Assembly (NCBI GenBank): GCA_038106445.1
Contig: JAYODU010000015.1
Span: forward strand, 1 to 47,444
Length of the DNA: 47,444 bases
Direction of reading: 5' to 3'
Source: Pseudemcibacter sp038106445
GTDB taxonomy: Bacteria; Pseudomonadota; Alphaproteobacteria; Sphingomonadales; Emcibacteraceae
The translations under genes and the position numbers were made by a program. Below the pieces are notes generated by a model. That model was given only the letters and a program-made list of their open reading frames with translations, was not told the origin of the DNA and made no database searches. Positions within the stretch are counted from its first letter, which is position 1, and each line of letters begins with the position of its first letter. Shown piece by piece: positions 25,152 to 34,147 of this stretch.

Positions 25152-25706
25152 TTAAAGTTTCGGTAGGGTAACGCCTGTCTGGCCCATATATTTACCGGCG
25201 CGGCTGTTATAGGAAACTTCGCATGGTTCGTTTCCTTCAAAAAACAGAAACTGACAAGCCCCCTCATTGGCATAAATTTTTGCGGGAAGCGGGGTTGTGT
25301 TAGAAAATTCAAGAGTCACGTGTCCTTCCCAGCCCGGTTCAAGCGGTGTGACATTTACAATGATACCGCAACGTGCATATGTTGATTTTCCAAGACAGAT
25401 AACAAGCACATCTTCCGGTATTCTGAAATATTCAACGGTGCGGGCAAGCGCAAATGAATTTGGCGGAATAATGCACACATCCCCCGGACGGTCAACAAAA
25501 CTGTTGCTGCTGAAATGCTTCGGGTCGACGGTTACAGAATCAACATCGGTAAATATTTTAAATTCATCAGAAACGCGTGCATCATAGCCATATGAGGAGA
25601 GGCCATATGAAATCACGCCATTTCTTTGCTGGCGGTCTTCAAACGGTTCAATCATGCCATGATTTTTTGCTTTTTCCCGTATCCATTTGTCGGACATTAT
25701 TGCCAT
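25152..25706 (-). CDS. dcd: dCTP deaminase
   Basis: This 184-aa enzyme makes dUTP from dCTP, supplying thymidylate synthesis. Family segments are MSDKWIREKA, SYGLSSYGYDARVSDEF, GKSTYARCGIIVNVTPLEPG (containing the catalytic region) and EGACQFLFFEG. The second Met (25697) aligns better with the usual MSD start, so either is possible. It lies 3 bp after the preceding small gene and 12 bp before murA. Confidence 0.96.
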   Translation of the reverse strand: MAIMSDKWIREKAKNHGMIEPFEDRQQRNGVISYGLSSYGYDARVSDEFKIFTDVDSVTVDPKHFSSNSFVDRPGDVCIIPPNSFALARTVEYFRIPEDVLVICLGKSTYARCGIIVNVTPLEPGWEGHVTLEFSNTTPLPAKIYANEGACQFLFFEGNEPCEVSYNSRAGKYMGQTGVTLPKL

Positions 25707-25709
25707 ATT

Positions 25710-25850
25710 TTACATATCCTTAGTATTTTTATTATCTAATTTTTTGGTCTGAGCTTTGCGCCTTTTCAGATTATCCCGTAAGGCTTGCGACAGCCTGGCC
25801 TGTTTTTTCGCTTTTTGTTCAGATTTGGAGTTATTTGCCCGTTTGTCCAT
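25710..25850 (-). CDS. Small basic conserved protein (46 aa)
   Basis: This is a short, Lys/Arg-rich protein containing SQALRDNLKRRKAQTKK, a motif I recall from small alphaproteobacterial hypothetical proteins coded near murA. An AAGGT site stands six bases before the ATG, and the stop is 3 bp from the dcd start, so the genes are likely co-transcribed. The charge suggests nucleic-acid binding, but function is unknown. Confidence 0.75.
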   Translation of the reverse strand: MDKRANNSKSEQKAKKQARLSQALRDNLKRRKAQTKKLDNKNTKDM

Positions 25851-25876
25851 ATTACCTTCACTGTCATTCGCCGAAC

Positions 25877-25904
25877 ATTATGACCTTTTTAAGTTTAAGG
25901 GCAA
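25877..25904 (-). promoter_or_regulatory. Possible promoter of the dcd-murA string
   Basis: On the minus strand TTGCCC (25904-25899) and CATAAT (25882-25877) are separated by 16 bp, 27 bp upstream of the small basic gene. Both boxes are imperfect. The remaining sequence up to tRNA-Thr shows nothing else I can name. Confidence 0.3.
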
Positions 25905-26010
25905 AGAAAAATAATCGCAATTAATTCCTTAAATTGTCTTGCAGGATATGCATCATTATGGCATGTTCCGCGCCACATTCAGGGTTTTTATGCCTTGAGT
26001 CAGGTCTTTT

Positions 26011-26085
26011 GCCGCCGTAGCTCAGTGGTAGAGCGCACCCTTGGTAAGGGTGAGGCCGAGAGTTCAATTCTCTCCGGCGGCACCA
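26011..26085 (+). tRNA. tRNA-Thr (GGT)
   Basis: A 75-nt cloverleaf: acceptor GCCGCCG/CGGCGGC, D arm GCTC/GAGC, anticodon stem CACCC/GGGTG with loop TTGGTAA (anticodon GGT), T arm with TTCAATT loop, discriminator A and encoded CCA. It marks the border between the conserved core and the AT-rich polysaccharide locus. No copy of its 3' end is found elsewhere in the window. Confidence 0.97.
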
Positions 26086-26198
26086 GTTCCTTAAATAGTA
26101 GATTAGTTAAATAAGTATTTAGAAAGATATTGTTATGATTGTAACATATAGCTTATAAGGTTATTTAAATTAAATCTGAATGTTGCGAGCTCGATAAC

Positions 26199-27668
26199 TT
26201 GATCAATAGACTCACATTACCTTTAATATGTTTCACTTCATTATTTTATCTCTCTATAGCTCAGGCTTCCCCATGGGCAAATCCTGGTGACAGCTCTTTA
26301 CGATCTGATATTGAAATATTAGCGAAATTTGATCTAATTTCCGGACCTGTGAATGTTTGGCCCATGTCATGGAAACAAATTACACGTAATTTATACAAAG
26401 CGGACGCAATGACCCTGCCTCCTTTTGTAACCGCCGCTTTAAGAAGAGTTCAAGCTAAAATCCCCACCGAAATTAATGTAAGGGCAAAGGCATATATTAG
26501 TAACGAAGCTGAATTTTTCAGAGGGTTTCAAGAAAAAGGGCGAAGTAAATATTCAGCTGAAACGACTTTGGAATATAATAGTGAAAATACGACTTTTCAC
26601 ATTAATGGTGAATATAATGACGATGGAAACGGTAATAGTGATGCAAATTTAGACGGATCATATCTTTCTCATGATCTTGGCAATTGGTCAATGTATATAG
26701 GATCTGTTGAAAGATGGTGGGGACCTGGTCGCGAGACAACGTCAATTTTAAGTACAAATGCGCGACCAATGCCCTCTGTTGGAATAAGGCGTGTTGAACC
26801 AAAACCATTTCAAACAAAATGGCTTAGCTGGATGGGCCCATGGAGCGCTGAACTGTTTGTCGGGAAAATGGATAAAAATCGGCATATACCGGAACCAATA
26901 TTCGTTGGAATGAGATTAAATTTTGAGCCAATAGAGAATTTTGAAGTCGGGCTGTCCAGATCATTAATGCTTTGTGGAAAAGATAGACCATGCGGAACTA
27001 AACAATGGATTAATGGTTTAATTGCCATCGGGGATTTGGACAATACAGGTCCTGTTGCAGAACAGCCAGGTAATCAAATAGCGCAAATTGATCTTTCGTA
27101 CTCGTTTTCATTAAATGATAATGTTAATTTAAAGTTGTATGCTGAGGGCGCAGCTGAGGATATACACATCGTTTTCCCTTTCAGATATTCTAGGCTGATA
27201 GGTGCTTCAATTTTCGGTCCTATCGGCGATAATGGTGATCAATTTCGCTTGACGGCTGAATATACAGATACATTCGGGTCACTTGCGTGGTTCTTCGGTG
27301 AAAACAAAAAAGGGGTCATATATAACCATTTTATATATCACGATGGATACCGGTTTTATAATCAGTCCATTGGACAAAATCTTGATTCAAACAGCCAGTC
27401 ATTTTCCGTAAATGCAACGTTGGCCAAAGCAAGCGGCATCGTATTTAATATTAAATACAAAAACATGCTGATCAATAGCGAAAACAGCATCCAGAACAGA
27501 CTAAGCGTGTCCCGTGAAAAAATAAATAGTGTTACTTTAGGTGCCCAAATTCAGACACAAATCGGTAGATTCACACTGAATGGCAGAGTAATGGATAATG
27601 ACATTAATACCCCCTTGCAAAATGAATATAATTTCAGAGGTGGGCTAATTTGGGAAATTAGTTTTTAA
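26199..27668 (+). CDS. wzi: Wzi-like capsule assembly outer-membrane protein
   Basis: A 489-aa beta-barrel of the Wzi (capsule assembly) family, which anchors capsular polysaccharide to the cell surface. A signal peptide ends around YLSIAQA (residue 23). The mature start SPWANPGDSSLRSDIEIL is the periplasmic cap region. Family-like segments are SMYIGSVERWWGPG and KPFQTKWLSWMGPW, followed by alternating beta-strands and a terminal Phe. The start is TTG at 26199. Its stop overlaps the stop of the convergent glycosyltransferase in TTAA. It is the first gene after tRNA-Thr. Confidence 0.88.
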   Translation: MINRLTLPLICFTSLFYLSIAQASPWANPGDSSLRSDIEILAKFDLISGPVNVWPMSWKQITRNLYKADAMTLPPFVTAALRRVQAKIPTEINVRAKAYISNEAEFFRGFQEKGRSKYSAETTLEYNSENTTFHINGEYNDDGNGNSDANLDGSYLSHDLGNWSMYIGSVERWWGPGRETTSILSTNARPMPSVGIRRVEPKPFQTKWLSWMGPWSAELFVGKMDKNRHIPEPIFVGMRLNFEPIENFEVGLSRSLMLCGKDRPCGTKQWINGLIAIGDLDNTGPVAEQPGNQIAQIDLSYSFSLNDNVNLKLYAEGAAEDIHIVFPFRYSRLIGASIFGPIGDNGDQFRLTAEYTDTFGSLAWFFGENKKGVIYNHFIYHDGYRFYNQSIGQNLDSNSQSFSVNATLAKASGIVFNIKYKNMLINSENSIQNRLSVSREKINSVTLGAQIQTQIGRFTLNGRVMDNDINTPLQNEYNFRGGLIWEISF

Positions 27669-28801
27669 GTAGATATTTCATCATAGATAGATAGTGTTTT
27701 ATTTACTACTGTGTCGATTGAGAATTCACTCTCTGCTAGTTTTCTACCATTAGTCCCCATCGCACTTCGTTTTTCAGGATTATTGACCAAATCTTCAATC
27801 GCTTTTGCTAATGCTTGAACATCTTTAACGGCAATTAAAACACCGTTTTCATTTTCCCGATCAACCATTTCTCTACACCCAGGCACATTAGTTGTAATAA
27901 TTGCTCTACCAGCTGCACATGCCTCAATAAGTGATTTTGGCAGCCCTTCTCTATAGGAAGGAAGACAGACAATATTAGCTTTTTTAAAGACCTTAGCCAT
28001 ATCTTGACAAAATCCCCAGTGTTCAACAAAACCGTCATCTACCCATTGTTTGAGTTCTTCTTTAGTTACGGAAGATGGATTGCCCATATCCACTTCTCCA
28101 ACCAAAACCATTCTTATGTTTTTTCCCTTATCTCGTAGTATTTTTGCTGCTTTTGCAAATTCGACCACACCTTTATCCTTAAGTAGGCGTGCTGGCAATA
28201 TGACTACGGGAATGCCTGTTGGTTCTGATGTAGGTAAATATTCCTGTAAATTCACTCCTGATCCTCTTATCAGGACGGTTTGCTCAGATTTAATGATTGA
28301 TTTTGAGATCAGATACTGCTTGTCATCCTGATTTTGAACTATCGACCTGAGATTTGAGTGCCGAAGAATAGTTTTATACGCGATAATAACCAATATTCTC
28401 GCAACAGTTGCCTTAAAACCCCTCGCTATAAAAATATAACCTAAACCACTAAAGGCGTTTACTATAGCGGAAACATTAGTTAATCGTGCAGCGAGTGTGC
28501 TGTATAGGACAGGTTTTATTGTGATATTGTGAACGATGTCAGGATTAATTTTTTTGTAGATAGAATAAATACTTTTGATTGTTCTACACTCTTGAAAAAT
28601 ATTTGCCTTACTGCGTGTTATTTCAATTTTGTGAAGAATTATTCCAGCGTTTTTGATAACTTCCTCTCCTTCACCGGTCGTAGAAACCAGATGTACCTCG
28701 TACCCTTTTTGCAAAGCTTCCAGAGCAATCGGCAATCGATGAGAAATAAAAAAACTAATTGGAAAAACACAGAAAACCAATTTTTTAGGTTTGATCATCA
28801 T
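27665..28801 (-). CDS. Glycosyltransferase family 4
   Basis: This 378-aa GT-B enzyme adds a sugar from a nucleotide donor to the lipid-linked repeat unit on the cytoplasmic side. The N-terminal domain shows PISFFISHRLPIALEALQKG and PDIVHNITIKP. The C-terminal GT1 domain carries LPARLLKDKGVVEFAKAA and the donor-binding EGLPKSLIEACAAGRAI with its EX7E pair. The sugar is not predictable. A second Met follows the first directly. It is the last of four minus-strand genes reading toward Wzi. Confidence 0.92.
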   Translation of the reverse strand: MMIKPKKLVFCVFPISFFISHRLPIALEALQKGYEVHLVSTTGEGEEVIKNAGIILHKIEITRSKANIFQECRTIKSIYSIYKKINPDIVHNITIKPVLYSTLAARLTNVSAIVNAFSGLGYIFIARGFKATVARILVIIAYKTILRHSNLRSIVQNQDDKQYLISKSIIKSEQTVLIRGSGVNLQEYLPTSEPTGIPVVILPARLLKDKGVVEFAKAAKILRDKGKNIRMVLVGEVDMGNPSSVTKEELKQWVDDGFVEHWGFCQDMAKVFKKANIVCLPSYREGLPKSLIEACAAGRAIITTNVPGCREMVDRENENGVLIAVKDVQALAKAIEDLVNNPEKRSAMGTNGRKLAESEFSIDTVVNKTLSIYDEIST

Positions 28802-28849
28802 CTTTCTCCCAATTTCTTACCCGTCATTAATGCGATTACCATAATATTT

Positions 28850-30148
28850 TTATATAATTTCTTTAAGAAAGTCAGATAATTTCTCTGCTTGCTCTTTCCT
28901 TGTTAATCCCTCACCTGCATTGTGTGGCAGGCTCGGAATAGCACCATTTTGTTGCTTTTGATTTACCATTTCTTCCAACAGTTGAGCAATTTTATATGGA
29001 GAATTTGATACAGCGCCGAGCTCTCTTTTGATGATAAGTTTTGCTGGTGGGTTATTAGTACCTCCAATGCATAGAATTGGCCGGCCAGATCCAACATATT
29101 CAAAGAACTTCCCTGTGAAGGTTCCTTTTTCAGCTGGGTTATCCCACATTAACAATAATAAATAATCTGCGTGCTTTTGTAATGTCAGAATATCACTATA
29201 AGGAATAGGTTTGTTGACTTTGATGTTAGATGAAACGCCTATCTTCGTGGCCAGCCCTTTTACAACATTTATCTGATCACCATAAAAATGTACTTTAATT
29301 TTTTCCCTTGTCTTCTCAGATAACATAGATATGGCTTGCAGTAACGGCGTCGGGTCCCGGCGCCCGGGATAGATCATCCCAGCATAAAGGATATTTACTT
29401 TTTCATTTAAAAAGGGAGAAAGACATTCCTCACCGTCACTTTTCATCTCATAATCCAACGGGTCAAACCCATTGAGAATAACTTTAATCGGGCCGCTATA
29501 CTTTTTTTGCAATGTCTCTGCGCAGTGTTCTGAAATGGTCGTAAGGGCCGATGCCCTATTAAACAGCCGCTTTTCCCAAATTCTTTCGATCTGTTTTTTC
29601 CATTCTGGTGAATCGCTATAAGGGTTATCGGTCCATAAATCCCTTAGCTCTCCGACCCACGGGATATTATGAGACATGCCCAACTTATCGGCAACAATCA
29701 TCGATGAAATAGGCCAGGCACTCGCATAAATAACATCAGGTTTCCATTCTTTTAACAACGACACGCCTGCCTTATATGCTTGCTTGCGCCAACCAATTTG
29801 GCCATCTGGAAGATGAAATAGTGTTTTATAAAAATTACCTAAAAATTTAAGAAGCAGCCCCTTAAAAGTTGTTGTATTACCAGCTGTATTTAAACTGCCC
29901 GTTTGATTTTCTTTTTTTCGAGCCAACAACCATTGTACAGGTGCATTGATATCCCACCATTTTGTATAGATTACTTTCTCTTCGGGGATTTCCAACTTCA
30001 ATGTTGCTGGTAGCGGTTGATCATCACAGGTTAGAACTTTGACGTCATGGCCTAATTCAGTTAAATATTTTGTCATTTTTCCACACCGAACAGCACCAAT
30101 GGAATTGAAGGGCGGAAAACGGTATGTCACCATCAATATTCTCATCAA
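28850..30148 (-). CDS. Glycosyltransferase family 4 (WbuB-like)
   Basis: A 432-aa GT-B glycosyltransferase. The start RILMVTYRFPPFNSIGAVRC with the glycine-poor loop, and DVIYASAWPISSMIVADKLG further on, resemble the WbuB-like subgroup with an extended N-terminal domain. The C-terminal half has ILYAGMIYPGRRDPTPLLQA and KGTFTGKFFEYVGSGRPIL. Its start overlaps the stop of the methyltransferase gene (ATGA), so the two are co-translated. Confidence 0.9.
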   Translation of the reverse strand: MMRILMVTYRFPPFNSIGAVRCGKMTKYLTELGHDVKVLTCDDQPLPATLKLEIPEEKVIYTKWWDINAPVQWLLARKKENQTGSLNTAGNTTTFKGLLLKFLGNFYKTLFHLPDGQIGWRKQAYKAGVSLLKEWKPDVIYASAWPISSMIVADKLGMSHNIPWVGELRDLWTDNPYSDSPEWKKQIERIWEKRLFNRASALTTISEHCAETLQKKYSGPIKVILNGFDPLDYEMKSDGEECLSPFLNEKVNILYAGMIYPGRRDPTPLLQAISMLSEKTREKIKVHFYGDQINVVKGLATKIGVSSNIKVNKPIPYSDILTLQKHADYLLLLMWDNPAEKGTFTGKFFEYVGSGRPILCIGGTNNPPAKLIIKRELGAVSNSPYKIAQLLEEMVNQKQQNGAIPSLPHNAGEGLTRKEQAEKLSDFLKEII

Positions 30149-30882
30149 CTATTTTTTCTGATTATCTCAACACATTTTGCAACATCAATATCTTCAGCTT
30201 CAATAACCGTGAACAGACTTGAATGATGTCCTATAAGTGGAAATCTCTTAATTTTGACTTTTTTAAAGAAGTATTTGCAAACTGCAATAATTTCAGTTGC
30301 TGTATTAATATGTTCATGCTTCATCATTACACCATAATCTAAACCATGTCTTAACCAGAAACTAAGACCCGTTGTACAGCGCCAGGAAAGCCACCATAAA
30401 AACCCACCTTCATTTGGTATAGCGATAGAAAAAACCGTCTCAGAATTTGAATTTTTTGATAAAAGGGCAATTTCCAAAGGAAGATTTACCATATGTTCAA
30501 ACACAGCAATCGAAATAATTTTATCGTAACACTTGGTTGATGGTAACTCTGATATTCTGCTATAGTGGTTGGAAATCAGTGTTTCACTCTTACTCCCCTG
30601 AAAAAGATAAGGCATCGGTTCAATAATATCATAACCTTCCCAGTTTTTCTCATATGGAACATGATTTAATGTTCCTGCGCCTATTTCGAGTATTTTTTTT
30701 GCTTCTTTTTTCGATACGGTACGGTGCATCCAACTTTCCACATAATGAACCAGTCTTAAGAAAAGTCCGTCTGGAGTGCGACCTCTTTTGTATTCTTGCT
30801 TATAAATATCCTGATACCGTTGTGGTAAAATTGTTGGGGTTTTTGGAAATGCAGCTAGAATTGTGTCTATATCGTTTCCCAT
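30145..30882 (-). CDS. SAM-dependent methyltransferase-like protein
   Basis: A 245-aa protein with the class I methyltransferase motif I, ILEIGAGTLNHVPY (residues about 65-78), and a motif IV-like KIISIAVFEHMVNLP. The C-terminal half is less typical and includes an aromatic stretch, GGFLWWLSWRC. It may methylate a sugar of the repeat unit. It is coupled to the glycosyltransferase downstream and follows the GT2 gene by 40 bp. Confidence 0.8.
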   Translation of the reverse strand: MGNDIDTILAAFPKTPTILPQRYQDIYKQEYKRGRTPDGLFLRLVHYVESWMHRTVSKKEAKKILEIGAGTLNHVPYEKNWEGYDIIEPMPYLFQGSKSETLISNHYSRISELPSTKCYDKIISIAVFEHMVNLPLEIALLSKNSNSETVFSIAIPNEGGFLWWLSWRCTTGLSFWLRHGLDYGVMMKHEHINTATEIIAVCKYFFKKVKIKRFPLIGHHSSLFTVIEAEDIDVAKCVEIIRKNS

Positions 30883-30922
30883 CGGTTTATTCTGTTTCGT
30901 TAATATATCAAATAATGTTCAG

Positions 30923-31930
30923 TTATTCTCTGAATACACTTAAATTTATGTTGTTACTAATATGGTTTGAAATAGGCTCGTTAGGTTCATTGTAAATATC
31001 AAAAGATAAAAAATTTAGCAATGCCTGACTTCCTAATATAATGGGCAAGGCTGCTAACATCACTACCCCTGCCGGTGTCGTGGTATTTGCCAGAAATGAT
31101 TGTGTCCAGTTGTATATACCGTACCATCCGCCGAAAACAACCAAAATAATTCCAATTACTAAATTCACTGACGCAATACTAAAATTTCTGAAAAAATAAT
31201 TGTATAATATTCTTTTCGAGAAATTTCTTAAATGCAGAAACGGGAAAGTCAGTAGCGCCTGAAATGAATTCAAGTTGCTTTTTTCTTCTCCGTAAAAGGC
31301 TTGCATTGGTATATCCATCACTTTTGCTCTTACCGTCGAAAGTCGGAAAAGCAAGTCAGTTTCAAAAAAATACCTATTTGACAATTTGGATAACGGCAAA
31401 TATTTCAAAACAGCAACATTTATAGCCGTGTAACCATTTGTAGGGTCAAATAGACTCCAGTAACCGGTAGATAACTTGGAGAAAAAAGAAAGTCCTGCAT
31501 TACCCAACAAACGTACAACCGGCATGGGTCTAACACTTTCGATATCAAAGAACCTATTTCCTTTTGTATAATCAGCACGTCCAAGTAATATAGGTTCTAT
31601 CAGTGATGGAATGAATTTAGGGTTCATCTGACCGTCTGCATCAATTTTTACAACAACATCTAAATTATGTGAAATGGCTTCACGATAGCCTGATTTAACT
31701 GCTCCTCCAACGCCTTGATTTTTATCATGATTGATTATGATTACGCGTTCATTATTATGCGCGATTGTTTCCAATACATCTTTTATCCCATCAGGACTTG
31801 CGTCATTAACACAGATAATTTTATGGACATTTGCCGGAATGTTATTGATCACATCTCCCACAGTTTTCTTGACTTTGTAACAGGGAATTACAACGCCCAC
31901 CTTTATATTATCTTTTTTTTCTTGCATCAT
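30923..31930 (-). CDS. Membrane-anchored family 2 glycosyltransferase
   Basis: A 335-aa protein. Residues 10-230 are a GT-A domain like dolichyl-phosphate mannosyltransferase: VGVVIPCYKVKKTVGDVI, ICVNDASPDGI and KIDADGQMNP (the DxD metal site). Two C-terminal membrane helices follow (about 255-275 and 290-310). Enzymes of this design often charge a polyprenyl phosphate or modify lipid-linked sugars. It faces a plus-strand methyltransferase across a 186-bp AT-rich gap that probably holds divergent promoters. Confidence 0.9.
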   Translation of the reverse strand: MMQEKKDNIKVGVVIPCYKVKKTVGDVINNIPANVHKIICVNDASPDGIKDVLETIAHNNERVIIINHDKNQGVGGAVKSGYREAISHNLDVVVKIDADGQMNPKFIPSLIEPILLGRADYTKGNRFFDIESVRPMPVVRLLGNAGLSFFSKLSTGYWSLFDPTNGYTAINVAVLKYLPLSKLSNRYFFETDLLFRLSTVRAKVMDIPMQAFYGEEKSNLNSFQALLTFPFLHLRNFSKRILYNYFFRNFSIASVNLVIGIILVVFGGWYGIYNWTQSFLANTTTPAGVVMLAALPIILGSQALLNFLSFDIYNEPNEPISNHISNNINLSVFRE

Positions 31931-32116
31931 TAGTTATCAATATAAGATAAAGTTCCCTAGGTTAGTTTGGAAATAATTTACTATAAAGTAATTAGATGAG
32001 AAATATACCTATACTTAATCGCGTTAAAAGTCTTTAAAATATTATATACTATTACAAAAGAGCATTTTACGCTGTAAAGCTATAAAATCAAAAATACTAT
32101 CTGAAGCAAAATTCAA

Positions 32117-32782
32117 ATGACATTAAAAAAAATTGAACCGGAACTCTTACGCAAATTTTACCTGGAATGTGATCCGGATAAAGCTACGCCAACGTTATAT
32201 TTTTCTCAAAATAGGCTGATCAGATGGTTTTTTTGGCTTAGATTGAGTGTTATTGTCGGTTTTTTTGATAAAAAAATTAAAAAATATGACACATGTCTTG
32301 ATTTTGGTGGTGGTGGTGGAGAGTTTTTACCAACCTTATCTCAATATTTTGAAAATGTGACCCTGCTTGACTTAAACACGGAAAGAGCGTCAAAAGTTGT
32401 GGACCATTTTCAACTTAATAACGTCGTCTTGGAAGAGAAAAATATTTTCGATGACAATGGCACGAATGAAACTTACACTTTAATCATAGCCGCAGATGTT
32501 TTGGAGCATTTTAAAAGTCCCGATAAAGTTATTCAAATACTTCGGCTGAAAATGAATAAAAATAGCGTTTTGATCACGTCACTACCTACAGAAGGTTTAA
32601 TCTATATAATATTGAGGGCAATATTGGGAATAGAAAAACCTGTGGATCATTATTTTACAGCCAAGGAGGTTGAGGTCATGTTGGAAGACGCCGGTTTTCG
32701 GAAATTCAAAAGAACCTATTTGCCACTAAAATTTAATTTATTTGCTCTTTTTAGCATAACAGCCTGGTCTAAAACTGTATAA
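32117..32782 (+). CDS. Class I SAM-dependent methyltransferase
   Basis: A 221-aa protein with motif I CLDFGGGGGEFLPTLSQYF (about 60-78), an acidic strand end LLDLNTERA, and IIAADVLEHFKSPDKVIQIL (motif IV). A Lys/Trp-rich N-terminus (RLIRWFFWLRL) could touch the membrane. It resembles methyltransferases of glycan loci acting on sugars or lipid-linked sugars. First of a plus-strand group of four; the next gene starts 22 bp on. Confidence 0.88.
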   Translation: MTLKKIEPELLRKFYLECDPDKATPTLYFSQNRLIRWFFWLRLSVIVGFFDKKIKKYDTCLDFGGGGGEFLPTLSQYFENVTLLDLNTERASKVVDHFQLNNVVLEEKNIFDDNGTNETYTLIIAADVLEHFKSPDKVIQILRLKMNKNSVLITSLPTEGLIYIILRAILGIEKPVDHYFTAKEVEVMLEDAGFRKFKRTYLPLKFNLFALFSITAWSKTV

Positions 32783-32804
32783 AGAAAGCTGAGAAGATTC
32801 AATT

Positions 32805-34091
32805 ATGGCCAATTTGTTATCCCCCGTAGCCAGATTATACATAATATTGCTATTGAGTGGCGTTTATTGGTGGTATATTTTTGGATACCAAAGCAATAAT
32901 CCCATATTCACTGATACCAACTTAGGTCTGATTTATTTTCGAACTACTGTTGGTTTGCCGTTCATTTTGTTCGCCAGTCTATATAATTTCAGAACTGGTT
33001 TAAAAATATTGATGAAACCATCTATCATCACCGTATCTATACTATTCCTATTGTTTTTCATGGGAAGTGATCTGCTACTAAGATATTTCGGTGTCGCAGA
33101 CAGGGAAGCACCACTAATCCATACTCTTTATCTTGGGTTACGGATCGCGATCATAATATGGATTTTTGGAATCCGTGACTTCACGGTATCACATAATCAG
33201 CTTTTATTGGTCTTGAGTGTCTATTTGATAATAAGCGTGATCTTGGATATGGCCGGTCAAATTGATGCCTTTCAAACCGTGGACTTTTATGCTGGCTATA
33301 TTGACTGGCTCACAAGCAGATATTCAGGATTGTCATTTAATACCAATATGTTTGCAGGTATACTTTTAACCGTTGTCGCGATACATACGCTGTTAAACTG
33401 TAGAAATGACTGGCAAACTTTAAGTGGGTTTACAGTCAGTATACTGTTGATTATTTTGGCAATTTCAACAAAGGGTCGGTTTGGCTTGATTATTTGTGCA
33501 ACGATTGGGTTGATCTGGATGAATATCTGGCTCAAAGGTATGGTTAGCAAAATAATTGGCTGGTCAGGTGTTATTCTAACAATGGCCTTTATCATTTTAT
33601 CCGTAAGATTTTCCATTTTTCCATTATCGGATCAGATGCCTTATATAAATACTCAACCATCCTTTTACCGACTGGCTCATGAACCGAACTTTAGATCGGT
33701 TCTTTCATCACAAGGTATCGGTTTATCTGATTTCGAACAGCGAACTAATTACCAAAAATTTGTTGATAAGGAACTGCTCAAAAATTCCTATAGTCAGGTA
33801 AATTCAGAAAATCAAAAATTACAACAATCAAAAAAATACACGGCAGCACATTCAATATTTTTATCGCTTCCGCTTGATTATGGAGCAGGGTCATTATTTG
33901 TTTTTTTAATTATAAATGTAATCTTGATATACAGATTTATGAAGGTGTTTGGGGTCGCAATCGAAACTCAATTACTGTTTTTAACATTTGGTCGGTATTT
34001 TCATCAGCAGATGAGCATTGCTTCCTGGTCATTGGTACTTTTTCAACTGGCGTTCTTGTTTTATAGTGAGAAAAAGAGGAATGATATTTAA
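32805..34091 (+). CDS. Polytopic membrane protein, O-antigen polymerase/ligase-like
   Basis: A 428-aa protein with about 10-11 hydrophobic segments and a large periplasmic loop around residues 270-345. In the loop region it carries AHSIFLSLPLDYGAGSLFVF, which resembles the H-x-x-(F/L)-x-x-x-x-x-(Y)-G pattern of Wzy/WaaL proteins. It is one of two such proteins in a row, so one may be the polymerase and the other a ligase or second polymerase. Sequence alone does not settle which. Confidence 0.78.
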   Translation: MANLLSPVARLYIILLLSGVYWWYIFGYQSNNPIFTDTNLGLIYFRTTVGLPFILFASLYNFRTGLKILMKPSIITVSILFLLFFMGSDLLLRYFGVADREAPLIHTLYLGLRIAIIIWIFGIRDFTVSHNQLLLVLSVYLIISVILDMAGQIDAFQTVDFYAGYIDWLTSRYSGLSFNTNMFAGILLTVVAIHTLLNCRNDWQTLSGFTVSILLIILAISTKGRFGLIICATIGLIWMNIWLKGMVSKIIGWSGVILTMAFIILSVRFSIFPLSDQMPYINTQPSFYRLAHEPNFRSVLSSQGIGLSDFEQRTNYQKFVDKELLKNSYSQVNSENQKLQQSKKYTAAHSIFLSLPLDYGAGSLFVFLIINVILIYRFMKVFGVAIETQLLFLTFGRYFHQQMSIASWSLVLFQLAFLFYSEKKRNDI

Positions 34092-34147
34092 AAATTACCC
34101 GGTAGTATGTATCATAAGCTCCTGGTAAATAGAGACTGCTGAGATTA

